Shown in pieces: positions 1 through 8,749 of a DNA stretch of 64,000 nt. The notes beneath the pieces are model-generated. The model did no database searches and was not told where the DNA came from. It saw only the letters and a list, made by a program, of their open reading frames with translations. A program made the position numbers and the translations under genes. The DNA is from Parietichytrium sp. I65-24A (Eukaryota; Sar; Bigyra; Thraustochytrida; Thraustochytriidae). Location: contig BLSF01000020.1 in NCBI GenBank assembly GCA_012862575.1, positions 1 to 64,000 of the forward strand. The letters run 5' to 3'. Positions within the stretch are counted from its first letter, which is position 1. Each line of letters starts with the position of its first letter.

Positions 1-338
1 GCAAGAAAAGTAAGCAAGGACACGACTTGAAACCTTCTTCCTTGATGAACTAACAGGAGCATCTTGAGTAATGGCGTCTTGTCAGTTCGTCCATGGCGGC
101 GCTGAAAGCAGGTTTGGCGACAGTTTTGATTTTTTGAATATCTCACTGTGTGTTGCCAGAGAAAATACGGAGGGAAGAAATTAAAAATGAAATCATCCAG
201 TGTCGGCATGCTATCGTTTGAGAAACACTGAACTGCTTTTGTTTTCAAAGTTTTCAACTTCATTGTTAATTGTTTCTTTACTCTTTCCATGCTTTGCCAC
301 TCCCAATACAATCGACTGTCAATGTTTCTTCTGGGGAA
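1..338. other. Left-edge non-coding stretch
   Basis: This is the region downstream of the GPCR gene, which ends at 339 on the minus strand. I see no gene or repeat in it. It presumably carries the GPCR 3' UTR. Confidence 0.5.
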
Positions 339-3300
339 TCAGCCGGAGATATTCGAGCTCTTCCTTTGCGTCGCAACAGGCGTGGTATTGTTTCCGCTAC
401 TCTGTGCGCCAGATGCCATCACTTTTGAATTTCCGGATGAGCGCTGCTTACTATTGTTACTTCTTTCCTTGATGATATCACCGCCAATGCCTTCGCTATT
501 TACCCCAAAAATCATCATGTACAATTTCGGAATGAACAAAACGATCAATGTGGTGAATTGATCGAGGGCGATGGCGCCAGATAATACAAACATCCGAAGG
601 TCGGCCTGATCGGCTACTAACATTACTAGCGTGAGCGAGAGCAGCGAGATTTGCATGCTACCAAAGATCGCAATATTCAGATACTTCCCTTCTGCAAACG
701 CTGAATTGATACTCGAGGTAGAATAGCTGATGTATGCCGCGGCTAGCATCAACGAAACGTGATACAGGACACCGACTCCCACAAAGAAATGCGAATATTC
801 ACTTGAGCACGATGCTCGGCTCTCCAACGCGCCACCAAAGGAGTCGACTTTGGTGACAGTCCGTTTGTACTTTAAAGGGTCAAATATGGACCAGATTGTG
901 AGCATCAATATGTCGAAAAGAACGATTTTGACGACAAACTTTGCCAGAGTTGCAGCAGAAAGTCTAGTGTGAGCAGACTTTGCTCGACTACCGACGTAAT
1001 TTTTTACATCAAACACCCTTGCCGCACGTATGAGCTTTGCGATCAATGTGCCCATATTCGTGGCAAACCCAACACCATAAAACCAAACAGCCGCCATGCA
1101 GGCGCTGTCCGCGGTCTTGTTCCCTCCCGAAGGTCCAGCAGGATCGCCTCTATCGTCAATTGTTAGCAACGCAATTGACACTGCCGATATCATTGAACCG
1201 ACACAAAGCATGAGGAGAAATGGATACTGAGCGGCGCGGATAATGGCGTGATTTCGAAAGTGGAAGCTCAGCACGATGAAGAAAATCGACGTGAGGAGGA
1301 CTAAGAAACAGAGCGAGCGGCAAAGTCTAATCAGCATTTCACTCGCGTGACCAAAACTTTGAGAAGGTGCTACCACATTCTCGGGCTTGATCAGAGAATT
1401 CCCGTTGTAAACGACTTGATCCACGCAACTCGAACACTGCGAATTAAAGGAGCCATTGTACAGTGCGACAACGAGGTTGTCAAAAGTACTGTTTGGAGAA
1501 CTCAAAACTATGTTGACCAGCTCCAAATCGACTGTAAGGCCTGCTGCCCGATTTCCCGATGAATCTAATTCAACTCGTCCAGTCAGGCCGGAGAAAGGCA
1601 CTGTTGGATCATCCAGCGCGTCTAAAAAAGACATGGTAAATGCGTCGTTTTCTTCTATTCTTGCCTGTGGCGCAGCTACACATGCTCCCCGTCCTGCAAA
1701 ATGTATACCATCATATATGTATGCCAGAGAAGAGGCAAATGTTGCAGACGACAGTAGGTCTAGGTTCGACACGCTTCCGGCAACATCATACGGCCAGCCT
1801 TGAGCAAAAGTATTATACTCCGCGCGGTCGTTGTAAAATGCGGAACTTTGCCGAAAGACAAATGATCCACTGAGAAGAACCTTTGCATTTCCTTCAAGTT
1901 CTGACCACGATGTCTCCGATGTCGAGAATGTCCACGTCACCCCTTCTCTAAGCGCCTCGTGTTCATACGCGGCTTTTAAGAGAGTGGTGGGTATCGTATT
2001 TGTGCTGGTAGCCACACAGAGTACAACGTTGATAGTGCTAGCTGCCAGGCGTTGCAAGTCGCCAACACTCGCGGCTGAGGTCGCATTGGCCTCGTCATAA
2101 TTGAATTGGAAGAGTGACACGTTGTGTGCCAAACAAGTCGTTGTCAATATCACCCACAAGCTCCTTCCCGATGTTGAGCTTGGAGTCAGCACAGCTGCAT
2201 ATGCGTAACCCTGAGTGGCCCAGAAATGGCAAACAGCTTGTGCTATACTACTTTCCCCGACAGCAACTCGGCGGAATGTAGGAAACAGACCGCGATCATC
2301 AAGTTGCGTTGACGCGGCACCGTATGAGATCAGGGGCCGTTGGTACATGGATGCCAAAAGAGCCGTGGAAATGCTGCCTTCGGCACCAGCGAGGAGAATG
2401 TCGACATTTTCCTCTCGAAGAAGCCGCATGGCCATCTCCACCGCTACAACCTCAGTCCCATTCGAGTTGACGAATACAAGCTCAATTTGCTTGTTACAGT
2501 TACTCAAGAGACTGTCACTCAGGTGAGCCGCAGCACTCGAGCGTGTGTTAAAGTGCCGTGCGGCCAAAGCTGCGAATGCCTCCGTACTGGGAAACGTACA
2601 CAGATCAGACCCGCTGTCATACACGCCATCAAGCTCGGCGCAAGCCGCAGGTGATACTTGGCTGTCTGTGCCTCGCCCAATCACACCCACCTTCAAGCTG
2701 CTATTTTGCCGCCCAAGCTCTACGCATCGCTCATCAGTAGGAGTTTGCTCACATAAAGTCACTAGCCCAGAATGGGTGCTCGGGTCCTTGCACTCAAACG
2801 CATTCATGCCGCTTAAAAACGTGTCACTGCCACACGTGTACAATTCAGTACTTTCGCAAGTCTCTTCGCAACAGTCTCCTCCGTCCCAGCTACAGTCCTC
2901 GACGTTATTAATAGAGTCGCACCAGCCATCGCCCACCCAAGAAGGGCGAGAACAGACTCCCTCCTGAATATCTGTAGAAGGGTCACAGGCAAGGTCGTGC
3001 TGGCATGTCACTGCGGCCGCACCCGATTTGTATATGAGCGCTGGGCCTGTTAGAATAGTTTCGCTCGCCAGAAATTGCCCGGTTATGGCTTTGAGCGCCA
3101 GCAAAACCGTTGGCAGGTAGCTTTGGAGTTGTTGTTGTTGCTGAATTGCAAAGAGAACCTCTCCGGCCAAGAGCTCGTTTACGGTGTCAGCAGCAATATC
3201 GAAGCATCCTAGTTGAACGGTTTCGTTTAATTCTGAGGCGAGGAGCATTGTCTTGGTAAGCGTGCACATGCTTGGATTCAAAACAAGAAGGCCGTTGATC

Positions 3301-4958
3301 GAAGGATCATCTTTCAACCTCTGGATTACATTAGAGTCAAGCTCGGCTTCAGCCATGTAGGTCACCACAACAACCTCAAATGATGTGGCTGCCACATCCT
3401 GGTTCAACTGGCTTGCAAGACCGCGAAGAGCCCCCTCGCATCGCTGCTCCAAAACAGTGAATCCGTAATTGTGGTTAATGCAGAGTGCCTTTGTGACACC
3501 CGCCTTGCCTAGCGCCTCGCCCGCGACTTCACCAGCGATGGACTCATCCTGTCCGATGTATGCCAGCATTCCAAGCTCCTTAGCGACGTCTTGCCCCGCA
3601 TTCGAGCATAGCATCGGCACATGATATTCTTTCACCGTGCTCCTAATGGCGTCGTCGAGAAGCGACGGATTCGGAATGGTGAGAAAAATTCCATGTGGGT
3701 CATTCGAACCAGCTTGAGTTATCATAGCGGACATGATGGTGAGATCATACTTGCTGTCTGGGGCGCGATAGGTCACAGTGCCAGACGGGACTGGTGTGTT
3801 GCATCTGCCATCGCCGGGACAATCTTCAAAGCTCAGCCCGAGATCTCTCGTCGCCTCAATTGTTCCTTTCTTCCATTCCAGCCACCATCCGTCTGCCCCG
3901 CGGCCGTGCTGGATGCTCTCCAACCTAACGTCGCTGAGAATGGTGGTTGGAGGATTTGTTGATTGGTAGACAAACTCAGGCCCAGTCTCGATCACCGAAT
4001 TTGCCAGCTTCTGACCTGTAGTTGACACGATCGTTGCAAGAGTGGATGCAAGGTAGCCAGCGATATAATCCGCGGACTCCGCTGCGGCGACGACTGCGTT
4101 TTCCTCAAAGTTACTGGCTACTTTGGAATCCATGGAGAACACGACAAAGTTAGGGACTGCCTCACCGTTGGCCTCCAACAACGCCCGCACACCTTCCACC
4201 TCGGCTCCAGTTGACAGCGCAACCATATTTATGGAAGGGTCTTGCTGCAGAACGGCAGAGATTTTGCTGTGTAGCGTATGAATATTCAAAGCCGAAGCAG
4301 TGACCGTAGTCACATTGCAACCACTGCAGTTGTCACGAAACCCAGCCTCGAAACCGACGCACCGCTCCACCTGCGCGGAGACTTGCGATTCACCAATATT
4401 ACACACTGCCCCCGTGCCTTTTGCACTGGCAGCTCGCTTGCCGAGCTCGTACCCAACGACATATTCGTTCACCCCCAAATGTTGAACTGGAACAAAACCG
4501 GCCATATTACGCGTGGTCGCATTTAACAACCTCCTCCCTCCTGAACCCAGCGTGAAGACCTTTGTGGATTCTGGTATCTGGGCCAGCTTGTCATCGAGGC
4601 TCTCTTCATCCGAAACGAATACAATTAGTGCATCCAGCTTTGGCAAAGCCAGAGCCTCGTCGATCTTCGCTTCCAGAGCCTTGGCATATTGGTATCCATA
4701 CACGTTTGTGATCTCGTTTTCGTCAGGCAGGAAGACGTGCGCATCAATCCTCAAATTTTTCGCAGCTTCCAGAATCCCCGCCCGAGACCTTTTGAGTTGC
4801 TCGTTTGTGTCAATGGTTGTATATCCCACGAACGCGATACTCGTTTTCGTTCTGTTTTTGCACGCGCACACCGGATTGTCAACGTAGGTTGAGCCCTCTG
4901 CGGTGCCCCACAAGACCGAATGAACGGAGAATGCGAGCGTGCAGTACAGCGCACGCAT
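339..4958 (-). CDS. Class C (GABA-B-like) GPCR with three periplasmic-binding-type modules and a Notch/LNR repeat
   Basis: This is a predicted plasma-membrane receptor of about 1,539 residues. I start it at the ATG at 4958 because the frame upstream has only a GTG, and the ATG is followed by a good signal peptide (RALYCTLAFSVHSVLWG). The order of parts is: a sugar-binding type I periplasmic-binding module (about 36-345), a second such module (about 406-645), a Cys-rich stretch with an LNR/Notch-type repeat (about 673-697, GDGWCDSxNNxxDCxWDGGDCC), a third ANF-receptor-like module (about 753-1180), and seven hydrophobic helices (about 1208-1480). TM3 (CMAAVWFYGVGFATNMGTL) and TM7 (FIPKLYMMIFG) resemble GABA-B receptors. 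The tail is short and Ser/Asn-rich. Typical class C receptors have one extracellular module, so three plus an LNR is unusual. The ligand cannot be told from the sequence. No intron is visible. Confidence 0.88.
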   Translation of the reverse strand: MRALYCTLAFSVHSVLWGTAEGSTYVDNPVCACKNRTKTSIAFVGYTTIDTNEQLKRSRAGILEAAKNLRIDAHVFLPDENEITNVYGYQYAKALEAKIDEALALPKLDALIVFVSDEESLDDKLAQIPESTKVFTLGSGGRRLLNATTRNMAGFVPVQHLGVNEYVVGYELGKRAASAKGTGAVCNIGESQVSAQVERCVGFEAGFRDNCSGCNVTTVTASALNIHTLHSKISAVLQQDPSINMVALSTGAEVEGVRALLEANGEAVPNFVVFSMDSKVASNFEENAVVAAAESADYIAGYLASTLATIVSTTGQKLANSVIETGPEFVYQSTNPPTTILSDVRLESIQHGRGADGWWLEWKKGTIEATRDLGLSFEDCPGDGRCNTPVPSGTVTYRAPDSKYDLTIMSAMITQAGSNDPHGIFLTIPNPSLLDDAIRSTVKEYHVPMLCSNAGQDVAKELGMLAYIGQDESIAGEVAGEALGKAGVTKALCINHNYGFTVLEQRCEGALRGLASQLNQDVAATSFEVVVVTYMAEAELDSNVIQRLKDDPSINGLLVLNPSMCTLTKTMLLASELNETVQLGCFDIAADTVNELLAGEVLFAIQQQQQLQSYLPTVLLALKAITGQFLASETILTGPALIYKSGAAAVTCQHDLACDPSTDIQEGVCSRPSWVGDGWCDSINNVEDCSWDGGDCCEETCESTELYTCGSDTFLSGMNAFECKDPSTHSGLVTLCEQTPTDERCVELGRQNSSLKVGVIGRGTDSQVSPAACAELDGVYDSGSDLCTFPSTEAFAALAARHFNTRSSAAAHLSDSLLSNCNKQIELVFVNSNGTEVVAVEMAMRLLREENVDILLAGAEGSISTALLASMYQRPLISYGAASTQLDDRGLFPTFRRVAVGESSIAQAVCHFWATQGYAYAAVLTPSSTSGRSLWVILTTTCLAHNVSLFQFNYDEANATSAASVGDLQRLAASTINVVLCVATSTNTIPTTLLKAAYEHEALREGVTWTFSTSETSWSELEGNAKVLLSGSFVFRQSSAFYNDRAEYNTFAQGWPYDVAGSVSNLDLLSSATFASSLAYIYDGIHFAGRGACVAAPQARIEENDAFTMSFLDALDDPTVPFSGLTGRVELDSSGNRAAGLTVDLELVNIVLSSPNSTFDNLVVALYNGSFNSQCSSCVDQVVYNGNSLIKPENVVAPSQSFGHASEMLIRLCRSLCFLVLLTSIFFIVLSFHFRNHAIIRAAQYPFLLMLCVGSMISAVSIALLTIDDRGDPAGPSGGNKTADSACMAAVWFYGVGFATNMGTLIAKLIRAARVFDVKNYVGSRAKSAHTRLSAATLAKFVVKIVLFDILMLTIWSIFDPLKYKRTVTKVDSFGGALESRASCSSEYSHFFVGVGVLYHVSLMLAAAYISYSTSSINSAFAEGKYLNIAIFGSMQISLLSLTLVMLVADQADLRMFVLSGAIALDQFTTLIVLFIPKLYMMIFGVNSEGIGGDIIKERSNNSKQRSSGNSKVMASGAQSSGNNTTPVATQRKSSNISG

Positions 4959-5660
4959 TTCGCCGTGCGCAGCTCTCGCTCGCGCCTTTCTCAAACGCCG
5001 ACAGACTCCGTCAGAATCTGTGTAATACTCAAACAAACTTCGCAAAGTTTCCAACCTCAGGTCGGGATAGAACTGAGCCAGTGCTTCAATGCTCACCGCA
5101 ATAGCCAGTAGCAGATAGCTTTACTTTGCACATAGGGATGGCACACGGCAGATAGCTTTACTTTGCACATAGGGATGGCACACGGAAGAAACGCCAGGCC
5201 AGCCAGGCCTATGCCCCGGCCTAGTAAGATTTCAACGGTCATTTGGAGACAGGTGAGGGTTTGTGGTGGTGGGCGTTGAGGTTGATATTTGGATGAGAAG
5301 CTGAGAGGAGTAGGTAATTCTGAGTTTTGGAAGAGTAATGTTGAAGATGGGCAAGTGTACGTGTGTAAGTTTGGGTGCACCGCCAATTTTTTTTGTTTGG
5401 ACGGGGAACGGAAGGGGTATATGATAAAGTTTGAAGGCAGCTTGGCGCCGCAAAATACTCCTGTCGGGGCTGTGGATCGTTCATGTCGGGAGGAAGGCTA
5501 GCTGGAAGTCAGCGGAAAGCCTGAGTCAAAATACTTGATTGTCGAGCAGATTGTCCGACGCGTCAGTTTCGAAAAGAGAAAGAGCGGTGAACAATCTTGA
5601 CTTTGGCACAACAAATTGAGTTATTTGGTATTCCAGAGCACTACACATCACTACACAGCT
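4959..5660. other. Intergenic region between GPCR and SYLF genes
   Basis: It holds the presumed GPCR promoter and the 3' end of the SYLF gene, both on the minus strand. A 37-bp tandem duplication at 5111-5185 is the only structure I see. The short frames here start with non-ATG codons or lack coding character. Confidence 0.45.
5111..5185. repeat. Two perfect tandem copies of a 37-bp unit
   Basis: The unit beginning GCAGATAGCTTTACTTTG at 5111 is repeated exactly at 5148. It lies about 150 bases upstream of the chosen GPCR start codon, so it is probably in the promoter or 5' UTR. Confidence 0.9.
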
Positions 5661-6401
5661 TCAGTTGTTTGAAGTGTCATTTTCGATCACTTCAGGTGCA
5701 ACGGCTGCCTCAAATTGACGCATATTTTCGTTGTCGATTCGTGCTTGCTTCAGCATATCCTCGAGCATGGCCACGGGGTTGACTGGCCGGTTTCGCTCGA
5801 CGAGGATATTCAGAGCTTGGTGGACAGCAACAACGAGAGCAAGTTTCTCCTCCGATGGGACCCGAACTTTGCCCTCGTTTAAATTCCGGGTTGATGCCTT
5901 CGTAGTTTGGTAAAATGTCCTGTTCTCTATCCCATTTCGTACCAGAGTTGTGCCCTCAATCGACGCTCCAATGAAAAGGCCTTGAGTGAAAGAAAATGTA
6001 GACATTCCCACCAAGCCGTTGCGGCTGGCTGAGGCCTGAATTGCAGCGGTGCCGCCGAAAAAGGCCATCGCGGTACCAATTTCACCGCCACATTGCAGGA
6101 CCCCCCTTCTTTCGAAAACCTCCACAGCGGAAAATGTCCAGAGAACTATGACGATCTGCTCGCGTTCCCCTCCAGCCTGCCACCCGAATCCAACACCGGC
6201 AAGCGCGACGGCTTGAGGATATGACCACGACTTCTCCCCAGTCCTCCTAAAGTACACGCCTTTCCCGGCGCGCCCCGAGAAGAACCATGCCCCTTTGAAT
6301 GCATTCAGGATGACCACGCCCTTGGCATCCCGTAGTCTGAGGTCCCGCAAAGTGTCCACGTGCTTGAGCAGTTTGAGCGCGGCTTTCAAGTCGCCTTTCA
6401 T
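5661..6401 (-). CDS. SYLF-domain (Ysc84/Lsb3, DUF500) protein
   Basis: The 246-residue protein is almost entirely one SYLF domain, a module that binds phosphoinositides and, in yeast Ysc84/Lsb3, actin at endocytic sites. Family signatures include DAKGVVILNAFKGAWFFSGRAGKGV near the N-terminus (shown here as the DAKGVVI and FSGRAGKGV parts), GVGFGWQAGGE, VLWTFSAVEVFE and FSFTQGLFIGASIEGT. No SH3 or FYVE domain is attached, unlike many animal and fungal relatives. The start is the ATG at 6401. A TGA stop followed directly by a GTG codon lies 30 bases further upstream, so no longer ATG form is possible without an intron. The likely role is membrane or cytoskeletal, and this is inferred from the family only. 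Confidence 0.85.
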   Translation of the reverse strand: MKGDLKAALKLLKHVDTLRDLRLRDAKGVVILNAFKGAWFFSGRAGKGVYFRRTGEKSWSYPQAVALAGVGFGWQAGGEREQIVIVLWTFSAVEVFERRGVLQCGGEIGTAMAFFGGTAAIQASASRNGLVGMSTFSFTQGLFIGASIEGTTLVRNGIENRTFYQTTKASTRNLNEGKVRVPSEEKLALVVAVHQALNILVERNRPVNPVAMLEDMLKQARIDNENMRQFEAAVAPEVIENDTSNN

Positions 6402-7591
6402 TCCAAGTATGCGACGTTTCTTCAAGTCCACTCAGCCTATCGAGCTTCGTTCCACGAGTCTCGACAGAGAAGCTATATATCAAGTTACACTGAGCAAAGT
6501 TCAGGGTTTGCGCGTTCGCGCGACAGCATCCAAGGCAGAAACACCTCATTTCTTATCAGAGCGAGCGAACGCCAATGACGAGGGAAAACTGCGGTTCGAG
6601 ACATCACGCTCTGAAACGCGTCTCACTGATCTATACTCGTCTGTAAGACGCGTTCCGTTTACACCGTCTACACTGTCTACACAGCTGCTCGCACTTTGTC
6701 AGGCTTTCTGAAAACTGTCAGCACTGTCATCGGTCCTCTTTGCCAACTTCCCGTATTCCTCAGTTTCACCGTTTTGGCCCGAGTTTCTTCCAAATTTCAA
6801 AATCAAATAATTCGAAATTCCACTGAACACCCAAAAATTGGATCATTCTTATGTGGATGGCTAGTAAAAAGCCTACTCCCCTGCCGTATCCATTGATCTG
6901 ATCAAACACTACAAATACTTTTACCACCTTGCCATACCATTGCACTACTCTGCCAGTAGTGCATACTTACACGTACCCGTAGCTGACTGTAACTACGCTC
7001 TTATACTACATAATTAGTTACTCTCTCTATTAGCTGGCTTGCTAGCTTGATATCTGTAAGAGAGTTGGAGTCATATGGCCAGGAGATAGCTGGAAAGGTA
7101 GTAGTAGAAGAATGTGGTGCAAGGACAGTGATCTTGATCGACAGATTTGAGACAGATTTGTTGACACCGAAATGTTGGCAGCTTTTCTCATCATCATCTG
7201 CCATCATCATCATCTCGGAGCGAGCGTGCACGAGTTGCTCGAGCGCAGGCCGGCGTTTCGGCGTTTTGCCGCCAAGCTTAATTGAAACTTTGCAATGAAA
7301 ATCAATGAGGAATTGAATTATCCAAATTCCGCAACCGGACAACTGGAGAGCAGAGAGTGTGTTGCCACGTGTGCCACTCTTAATTTACAGTTAGTATCTT
7401 TCATCATACAAGTTCGAAGTGGTGGCGCTTTGTATTAGTAATCGAGGACATCGACCCGCGTACGCGCGCACGCTGAGGGAAACGAGGCACAGAAGGTTTT
7501 TAGGTTGCAAGGCGCAGGTGAGAGTGAGAACGAGCAGGAGTGGCCAGAGAGAGGGACTGCAGAGCAAGAGATTCACTCATTGGGGGCAGAG
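6402..7591. other. Divergent intergenic region, SYLF (-) and UreG (+)
   Basis: About 1.2 kb of AT-rich DNA separates the two start codons. It carries a TATA-like element for the SYLF gene (6474-6480). I see no gene. The overlapping short frames on both strands lack homology and codon structure. Confidence 0.45.
6474..6480 (-). promoter_or_regulatory. TATA-like element upstream of the SYLF gene
   Basis: TATATAT lies about 73 bases upstream of the SYLF ATG. The position suits a TATA box with a short 5' UTR. This is motif evidence only. Confidence 0.3.
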
Positions 7592-8440
7592 ATGGAGAAA
7601 GCCAACTGCACTTTCGTGAATGCCGGCAGTATGGAGCAAGACCATTCGCACGGACACGACCATTCGCACGGGCACGGCCATTCGCACGAGCACGGGGGCC
7701 ACACTCACGAGCACGTCCAGCTGGACGGTCCGGGCGAGTACGAAAAGCGTGACATGCCGAAGAGACCTGCCGAGGGCCGCGAGAGCCTTGAAAAGCGCGC
7801 ATTCACGATCGGCATCGCCGGTCCGGTGGGATCCGGGAAAAGCCACTTGATGCTTGAGCTGTGCAAGCACTATCGCAAAACCGGGCACGAGAACATCGTG
7901 GCAATCACAAATGATATTTTCACCAAGGAGGACGGAGAGTTTCTGACCCGCAAGGAGGCTCTTGAGCCCGAGCGGATCAAAGCCATCGAGACAGGCGGGT
8001 GCCCGCATGCGGCAACTCTCGAGGATATCAGTCAGAATCTGATGGCCGCGGAAACCTTGACAGCAAAGTTTCATCCAGAACTGGTCCTCATGGAGGCAGG
8101 AGGAGACAACTTGACGGCGACTTTCTCAAGGGAGCTGGCCGACTTCATCATCTATGTCATTGACGTGGCTGGTGGCGAGAAAATTCCGCGCAAGGGCGGC
8201 CCGGGCATCACTCAGTCTGATCTGCTGGTAATAAACAAGACTGACCTCGCCGAAGCCGTTGGGTCGGACCTTGACGTGATGGATCGAGATGCTAAGCGCA
8301 TGCGTGGCGAAGGCCCGACCATATTCACTCAGATCAAGCACGGCAAGGGCGTGCCAGAGATCGGAGACATGATCCTGGCTGCTATCGAGCAAATGAACCC
8401 CTCTGGTGCCAAAAAGGCAAAGACGGAAGAGGAGAGCTAG
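7592..8440 (+). CDS. ureG: Urease accessory GTPase UreG
   Basis: This is the SIMIBI-class GTPase that delivers nickel to apo-urease together with UreD/UreF/UreH. The 282-residue protein has a His-rich N-terminus (about 13-35, repeats of H-S/G-H), the P-loop GPVGSGKS at about 77-84, the metal-binding CPH motif at about 137-139, the UreG signature [13 protein letters not shown] and the guanine-specificity motif NKTD at about 215. The His-rich extension resembles that of plant and some bacterial UreG or HypB proteins and may store nickel. The frame is open upstream to 7505 but only with a TTG. ATG codons at 7592 and 7631 are both possible, and I chose the first. The gene is convergent with the BRWD gene. 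No other urease gene is in the window. Confidence 0.95.
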   Translation: MEKANCTFVNAGSMEQDHSHGHDHSHGHGHSHEHGGHTHEHVQLDGPGEYEKRDMPKRPAEGRESLEKRAFTIGIAGPVGSGKSHLMLELCKHYRKTGHENIVAITNDIFTKEDGEFLTRKEALEPERIKAIETGGCPHAATLEDISQNLMAAETLTAKFHPELVLMEAGGDNLTATFSRELADFIIYVIDVAGGEKIPRKGGPGITQSDLLVINKTDLAEAVGSDLDVMDRDAKRMRGEGPTIFTQIKHGKGVPEIGDMILAAIEQMNPSGAKKAKTEEES

Positions 8441-8749
8441 TAGAGCTTCGATCGCACTGCACCCAATCTTTATATTGAATTGACTGTGAAACGTACCATC
8501 GCACGAAGATTGAGCAAATTTTCCGAATTCCGATTCTCTACCTTGTTTGTTCTAATTTGATTTGTTTTGTTTTGCAACCGGAGTTGTCTGCGAGAGGCAA
8601 GACGTCGTAAAATTGGAAAATATCAAAAATTCAACAAAATAAAAACGGAAAAAGTACTGCGTTCACTCCTGAAAATAGTGTATTCAACAGTGTTTCGAAA
8701 AATGTAAAAGCCATGGGAAACCACAGGCAGTTGCAAGACAGCGAGGGCA
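8441..8749. other. Convergent intergenic region, UreG and BRWD 3' ends
   Basis: This 309-base AT-rich spacer must hold both 3' UTRs. I see no gene or repeat. Confidence 0.5.
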
